A DNA stretch of 8,053 bases, taken from the NCBI GenBank assembly GCA_015522395.1, contig WAMH01000134.1:1-8053 (forward strand), written 5' to 3'. The notes below the pieces were generated by a model, which did no database searches, was not told where the DNA came from, and saw only the letters and a program-made list of their open reading frames with translations. Both the position numbers and the translations under genes were made by a program. Shown in pieces: positions 5,407 through 8,053 of this stretch. Every line of letters starts with the position of its first letter. Within the stretch, counting starts at the first letter, position 1. The stretch comes from Thermococcus sp. (GTDB lineage Archaea > Methanobacteriota_B > Thermococci > Thermococcales > Thermococcaceae).

Positions 5407-6561
5407 TCAGGCGGCCGGGGCTTTAGAAGCTTTATCTTTTTTTCCCACCAAGTCGAGAAGCCTCCCGATGGTCGCGGCGAGGAAGATGCCGGCTATTGAA
5501 GTGAAAGCCGTCACTGAGTAGAGCTCGCCGGAGATGACACCGTAACCGTTCCCCAAATCCGCAACTAGCAGGCCAAGCACGCCGAAGCTTACTAGACCGG
5601 TGGCCTTGGCAATGGATGACCCCGGCGAGCCGTCCCAGGCTAGAACCACCGTAAGCAGGAAGCGGACGGCGTATACAACGAGCATCAGGTAAAGGACGGT
5701 CCACGTGACCCCGGCCTGGAAGTTCATGCCGCGCCAGGCGAAGAATATCGGGGCAAAGATACCGTAGGTAACACCGCTTATTATCGTCTCGACCCTCTCG
5801 TACTGCCTCGTTCCAACGAGATCACTGTGAAGGATTAAACCGGCCAGAAAACCGCCTATCGTGAAGTGCATGCCCACCTCCTCGCTGATGAATCCGAGGA
5901 GCGAGGCGAGCACCATGAAGAGACCAAAGACGGCCTCATCGCTCCTCAGCCTGCGGAGCTTGGTCATCAGCCAGACCTTGTGCTGAATCCCTATCGCGTA
6001 GTTGATGTAGAGAACGATGCCGACGAAGAGGGCCTGCTTGAGGAGTATTATGCCCAGCTCGAGCGGACTGCCCGCCTCCCTGAAGTTTGCCAGGACGTAC
6101 ACCAGAGTGAGTATGGAGACCTCGCTTATTATCGCGTAGGATAGGGCAACGTGAAGGTAGTCTTCGCCGAAGAATCTCTTTAAGCGGACGACGACCGGGG
6201 CGCTGGCAACGGCGAATATGGAGGCCGCTAGCACGTTTCCCATTCCAAAGGAATAGCCCGTGAGGGGGAGGGTAAGCAGGAACATCACTACGAGCGTGAC
6301 CAGGTATATTGGAAGGGCCCTCCTGCCACCAATATGAAGCTCCTCGGGGGTTATCTCTAACCCCGCGGAGATCATCAGAAAGAATATGCCAAACTCGGCG
6401 AGGAGGTTCATCTCCTGGGTCGGGAAATCCCTGAGAAAATAGCCGAGCAGGAGTCCGGCCGTTATCTCCCCGACCAGTCCGGGGTAGCCTATCCTCTCAA
6501 AGAGCTCCGCGAGGAACCTCCCCACGGCAATTATGATGAGCACGTAACCGATTATCTGCAC
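5407..6561 (-). CDS. CPA2-type cation/proton antiporter (Na+/H+ exchanger family), with Glu at the ion-binding position
   Basis: This 384-residue membrane protein exchanges H+ for Na+ or K+ by family (PF00999). About twelve hydrophobic helices are visible. Family marks include G26-Y-P-G-L-V-G-E-I-T-A-G-L-L-L-G, F58-G-I-F-F-L-M-I-S-A-G-L-E (58-69), the unwound helix A119-S-A-P-V-V-V-R-L, I235-G-G-F-L-A-G and P271-I-F-F. Two points differ from the usual pattern. The ion-binding helix reads A-I-I-S146-E147-V-S, where most members have D-D, N-D or Q-D. The P-I-F-F-A-W-R-G-M segment has Trp-Arg where V-x-V-G-M is common. R300 could be the conserved basic residue of the later helix. No C-terminal RCK/TrkA domain is present; the tail (K-K-D-K-A-S-K-A-P-A-A) is short. 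The GTG start (6559-6561) follows GGTG with a 5-base gap. The gene is divergent from gcvH, and the ion it transports cannot be read. Confidence 0.85.
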   Translation of the reverse strand: MQIIGYVLIIIAVGRFLAELFERIGYPGLVGEITAGLLLGYFLRDFPTQEMNLLAEFGIFFLMISAGLEITPEELHIGGRRALPIYLVTLVVMFLLTLPLTGYSFGMGNVLAASIFAVASAPVVVRLKRFFGEDYLHVALSYAIISEVSILTLVYVLANFREAGSPLELGIILLKQALFVGIVLYINYAIGIQHKVWLMTKLRRLRSDEAVFGLFMVLASLLGFISEEVGMHFTIGGFLAGLILHSDLVGTRQYERVETIISGVTYGIFAPIFFAWRGMNFQAGVTWTVLYLMLVVYAVRFLLTVVLAWDGSPGSSIAKATGLVSFGVLGLLVADLGNGYGVISGELYSVTAFTSIAGIFLAATIGRLLDLVGKKDKASKAPAA

Positions 6562-6581
6562 CGATCCACCCCCGAGTTAGA

Positions 6582-6609
6582 ATCCCCTAATCCTATGACC
6601 ACCGGGGAT
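6582..6609. repeat. Short inverted repeat in the antiporter promoter
   Basis: ATCCCC (6582-6587) and GGGGAT (6604-6609) are perfect inverted copies 16 bases apart. One arm overlaps the antiporter TATA box and the other lies near its expected transcription start, so a repressor bound here could block that promoter. The arms are short and may be chance. Confidence 0.25.
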
Positions 6610-6614
6610 ATAAG
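6607..6614 (-). promoter_or_regulatory. TATA box for the antiporter gene
   Basis: On the minus strand CTTATATC, preceded by GGAAAGG, lies about 50 bases before the GTG at 6561. It is only some 26 bases from the oppositely directed gcvH TATA box, so the two promoters are back to back. Confidence 0.6.
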
Positions 6615-6632
6615 CCTTTCCATTTCGAGAAA

Positions 6633-6642
6633 GGTTTAAATG
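6633..6642 (+). promoter_or_regulatory. TATA box for gcvH
   Basis: GGTTTAAATG preceded by GAGAAA (BRE-like) is centred about 37 bases before the ATG at 6674. Transcription should begin near 6663, giving a leader of about 10 bases made up largely of the GGTGAT binding site. Confidence 0.65.
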
Positions 6643-6673
6643 CCCAAAGCTGTTACACTGTCCGGTGATGTTC

Positions 6674-7078
6674 ATGATAGAAGTCGGCGAATACAGGGTC
6701 AAGGAAGGTCTCTACTACACCAAGGACCACGAGTGGGCGCAGGTCCTCGATGATGGGACCGTTCTCGTTGGCATAAGTGACTACGCCCAGAAGGAGCTCG
6801 GCGATCTGGCCTACGTCGAGCTTCCCGAGGTCGGAAAGGAGGTTAGCAAGGGCGACGTCCTCTGCGAGCTTGAGAGCGTTAAGGCCGTTTCCGAGGTCTA
6901 CGCCCCCCTCAGCGGGGAGGTGGTAGAGGTCAACGAGGAGCTTGAGGATTCTCCGGAGCTTCTCAACGAGGACCCATACGAGAACTGGATTGCCAAGCTC
7001 AAGTCGAGCAACCTCGACGAGGAACTCAAGGACCTCATGGATGCCGAGGCCTACGCCAAATACCTTGAAAGCCTCTGA
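6674..7078 (+). CDS. gcvH: Glycine cleavage system H protein
   Basis: GcvH is the small lipoyl carrier that shuttles the aminomethyl group among the P, T and L proteins of the glycine cleavage system in the cytoplasm. The 134-residue product has Y-Y-T-K-D-H-E-W (14-21), G33-I-S-D-Y-A-Q-K-E-L-G-D-L (33-45), the lipoyl hairpin C64-E-L-E-S-V-K70-A-V-S-E-V-Y-A-P with lipoyl-Lys70 (codon 6881-6883), and the downstream N-E-E-L...P-E-L-L-N...P-Y-E-N-W-I. Length is normal. ATG 6674 is chosen because GGTGAT (6664-6669) ends 4 bases before it; the GTG at 6665 and ATG at 6668 fall inside that site. Other gcv genes are not in the window. A T-rich tract follows at 7080-7094, and the next gene has its own TATA box. 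Confidence 0.97.
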   Translation: MIEVGEYRVKEGLYYTKDHEWAQVLDDGTVLVGISDYAQKELGDLAYVELPEVGKEVSKGDVLCELESVKAVSEVYAPLSGEVVEVNEELEDSPELLNEDPYENWIAKLKSSNLDEELKDLMDAEAYAKYLESL

Positions 7079-7079
7079 C

Positions 7080-7094
7080 CCTTTTCATTCCTTC
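7080..7094 (+). terminator. Pyrimidine-rich terminator after gcvH
   Basis: The stretch CCTTTTCATTCCTTC follows the gcvH stop directly. It is pyrimidine-rich with one run of four T and precedes the next promoter, so termination is plausible but may be leaky. Confidence 0.35.
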
Positions 7095-7101
7095 CGATAG
7101 A

Positions 7102-7108
7102 CTTAAAT
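7102..7108 (+). promoter_or_regulatory. TATA box for the small hypothetical gene
   Basis: CTTAAAT within GATAGACTTAAATCG lies about 36 bases before the ATG at 7141. Spacing is right for an archaeal promoter and the match is fair. Confidence 0.45.
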
Positions 7109-7140
7109 CGGCCTCTTCCAATGTTCTTAAGGGTGATACG

Positions 7141-7479
7141 ATGGAGGTCCTGAAGGAGTGGGACGTCAAGGTCAAGCTGGTCAGGACCAAAAGGGGAGTG
7201 ATCCTCCACATGATAGAGCTTGAGCCGGGGCACTTCTACATCGAGCAGAACCCGCTGAAAGATTCCAAGTACGGCGTTGCCTACAGGAAGATAAAGGAGA
7301 ACTTCCCGGAGTTCTACATGTTCTGGGAGATAAAGAACAACCACTACACTGGCAAGCTCCTCGCCGGAGCGTTCCTTGAGAAGAGGGAGATAGACGACTT
7401 CGTCACCCAGCTAGCCAAGAGCGAGGACTACAAGAAGTTCGAGGACGTCAGGGAGGAGCTGGAAGAGATCAAGGCGTGA
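7141..7479 (+). CDS. Small conserved-looking hypothetical protein, 112 residues
   Basis: I do not recognise a named family, though the protein looks like a normal, well-expressed thermococcal gene. GGGTGAT (7131-7137) sits 3 bases before the ATG. The product is cytoplasmic, charged and lacks a signal peptide or membrane helix. Its first half appears to be beta strands (W-D-V-K-V-K-L-V-R-T, G-V-I-L-H-M-I-E-L, H-F-Y-I-E-Q). Next comes a helix (Y-R-K-I-K-E-N-F), then an aromatic-rich strand (F-Y-M-F-W-E-I). A final helical region (about 82-112, ending E-E-L-E-E-I-K-A) is strongly acidic. No Cys pair or catalytic motif is evident. It follows gcvH by 62 bases, with its own TATA box, so a functional link with glycine cleavage is not implied. 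Confidence 0.8.
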   Translation: MEVLKEWDVKVKLVRTKRGVILHMIELEPGHFYIEQNPLKDSKYGVAYRKIKENFPEFYMFWEIKNNHYTGKLLAGAFLEKREIDDFVTQLAKSEDYKKFEDVREELEEIKA

Positions 7480-7483
7480 GCTC

Positions 7484-7499
7484 GGTCTTTTTCTTTCAT
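7484..7499 (+). terminator. U-tract terminator after the small hypothetical gene
   Basis: GGTCTTTTTCTTTCAT begins 4 bases after the stop, with a run of five T (7488-7492) and another of three. It is a good archaeal terminator and marks the end of the intact genes on this strand. Confidence 0.6.
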
Positions 7500-7711
7500 C
7501 ATCCAAATATCAGATACCCTAGAGGTCGTCATCGCTCGTATTCTTTGAGGTTTAAGGGGATAAAAGCGTAGCGGCTCGGCCAGTATGCCCCTCATCACGG
7601 CGCCGCGCGAAGCGCAGTTTCAGCTATCGTGGGGCTCGTCATCGCCGGTGGGAGTTGGATAGAAAACCCGTATAACTTCTGCCCCGGTAGTCGAATATCG
7701 GGGTGATAGTT
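7500..7711. other. Gene-free decayed stretch before the ATPase remnant
   Basis: No frame here carries a supported gene. A TATA-like AGGTTTAAGG (7548-7557) has no intact gene behind it. A short hydrophobic frame (A-I-V-G-L-V-I-A-G-G, around 7624-7653) could be a relic of a membrane segment, but nothing confirms that. The 10-base word TCGTCATCGC occurs twice (7526-7535 and 7636-7645). The stretch reads best as decayed coding and promoter DNA. Confidence 0.4.
7670..7677 (+). promoter_or_regulatory. Relic promoter of the ATPase remnant
   Basis: GTATAACT, preceded by GAAAACCC, lies about 38 bases before the GTG at 7712, and GGGGTGAT (7700-7707) is a usable binding site. Promoter and start region look intact although the gene is broken. 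Confidence 0.4.
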
Positions 7712-8053
7712 GTGTACTTCGACATCTGCCCGGGGAGGAGGGAAGACCTGTACAACAGGGGAACCGAACTAGGTGAGCTTGAAAGGTCCTGAAGACCGAC
7801 TTCCACACGTTCTCGTTGATTTTCGGGGGGTGAAATCAAACTCCCGCATGGACGTCTACAAGAGGATAGAGAGTGCCGTTAACGCGTTCTTTTGCGAGAA
7901 CAGAGGATCTGGGGGGCATCAAAGGAACCTCAAAACATCTCTGGCCTAAGAGTTCTCGGCTTCGGTGTAAATGTTGAAGGCACTCGTTGACTCGTCGTTC
8001 CTTGGGAAGGTCGGAGAGGAAAGGAACGTTTACTACAGAATACCGGACCAGGT
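7712..8053 (+). pseudogene. Decayed archaeal AAA+ ATPase (PF01637-like), frameshifted, P-loop lost, runs off the window
   Basis: Pieces of one protein family appear in order but in different frames. From GTG 7712, V-Y-F-D-I-C-P-G-R-R-E-D-L-Y-N-R-G-T-E-L-G-E-L-E-R ends at a TGA (7790-7792). One frame over, L-K-T-D-F-H-T-F-S-L-I-F-G-G (7789-7830) follows and stops exactly where the Walker A loop (G-x-x-x-x-G-K-S) should be. Next are R-M-D-V-Y-K-R-I-E-S-A-V-N-A-F-F (7845-7892), then L-R-V-L-G-F-G-V-N-V-E (7946-7978). In another frame again comes L-V-D-S-S-F-L-G-K-V-G, then R-N-V-Y-Y-R-I-P-D-Q (7983-8052), typical of the winged-helix end of these ATPases. A whole member has about 350-450 residues, so well over half is missing. 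At least three frame changes and two deletions are needed, so a sequencing error is an unlikely cause. These ATPases are a multi-copy, turnover-prone family in Thermococcales. Confidence 0.75.

Noticed and set aside
7051..7344. A 97-codon minus-strand frame opposite the 112-residue gene
   Set aside because: The plus-strand gene has a strong binding site, TATA box and terminator; the opposite frame has none.
7620..7839. Two minus-strand frames of 62 and 66 codons over the decayed region
   Set aside because: They are antisense to recognisable pieces of the ATPase and resemble no protein; open frames arise easily in decayed GC-rich DNA.
1..8053. CRISPR array, tRNA, rRNA, insertion sequence or integrase
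   Set aside because: No regularly spaced repeats, cloverleaf-like sequence, rRNA segment, transposase or integrase frame was seen on either strand.

Overview
The window looks like chromosomal DNA of a hyperthermophilic archaeon of the order Thermococcales, most likely a GC-rich Thermococcus. The signs are short leaders with GGTG/GGAGG ribosome binding sites, TATA boxes of the TTTTAAA / TTTATAAG kind about 25-50 bases before start codons, U-tract terminators, frequent GTG starts, and a pyruvoyl arginine decarboxylase next to an archaeal aminopropyltransferase. This assignment is from recognition only; no search was run.

Layout. Bases 1-105 hold the C-terminal end of a probable UPF0173 metallo-hydrolase (+). 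Bases 155-1159 (+) encode a membrane-spanning one-component regulator: signal peptide, extracytoplasmic CWB2-like domain, one membrane helix, cytoplasmic winged helix. A hairpin straddles its stop codon. A 47-residue C2H2 zinc-finger protein follows at 1242-1385 (-). Bases 4753 down to 1459 (-) form a tightly spaced cluster: aminopropyltransferase (speE), a UPF0104/LPG-synthase-like membrane protein, a coiled-coil two-helix membrane protein, and an acidic hypothetical protein. Upstream on the same strand, with its own promoter and terminator, is the arginine decarboxylase pdaD (4811-5284), and before that a CPA2-type cation/proton antiporter (5407-6561). The antiporter is divergent from gcvH (6674-7078, +), which is followed by a small conserved-looking hypothetical gene (7141-7479, +). 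Bases 7480-7711 hold no intact gene. From 7712 to the window end lies the decayed remnant of an archaeal AAA+ ATPase, with frameshifts and without its P-loop.

How it fits together. PdaD makes agmatine from arginine. SpeE can then add an aminopropyl group to agmatine, giving N1-aminopropylagmatine, the spermidine precursor known from Thermococcus kodakarensis. The two are adjacent but have separate promoters. The three genes after speE are probably co-transcribed with it and include two membrane proteins of unknown role. No mobile element, CRISPR array, tRNA or rRNA is visible. The points most worth a second look are the CWB2-TM-winged-helix regulator, the Glu that replaces the usual Asp in the antiporter ion-binding helix, the zinc-finger microprotein, the hairpin / C/D-box-like element at 1149-1212, and the decayed ATPase.
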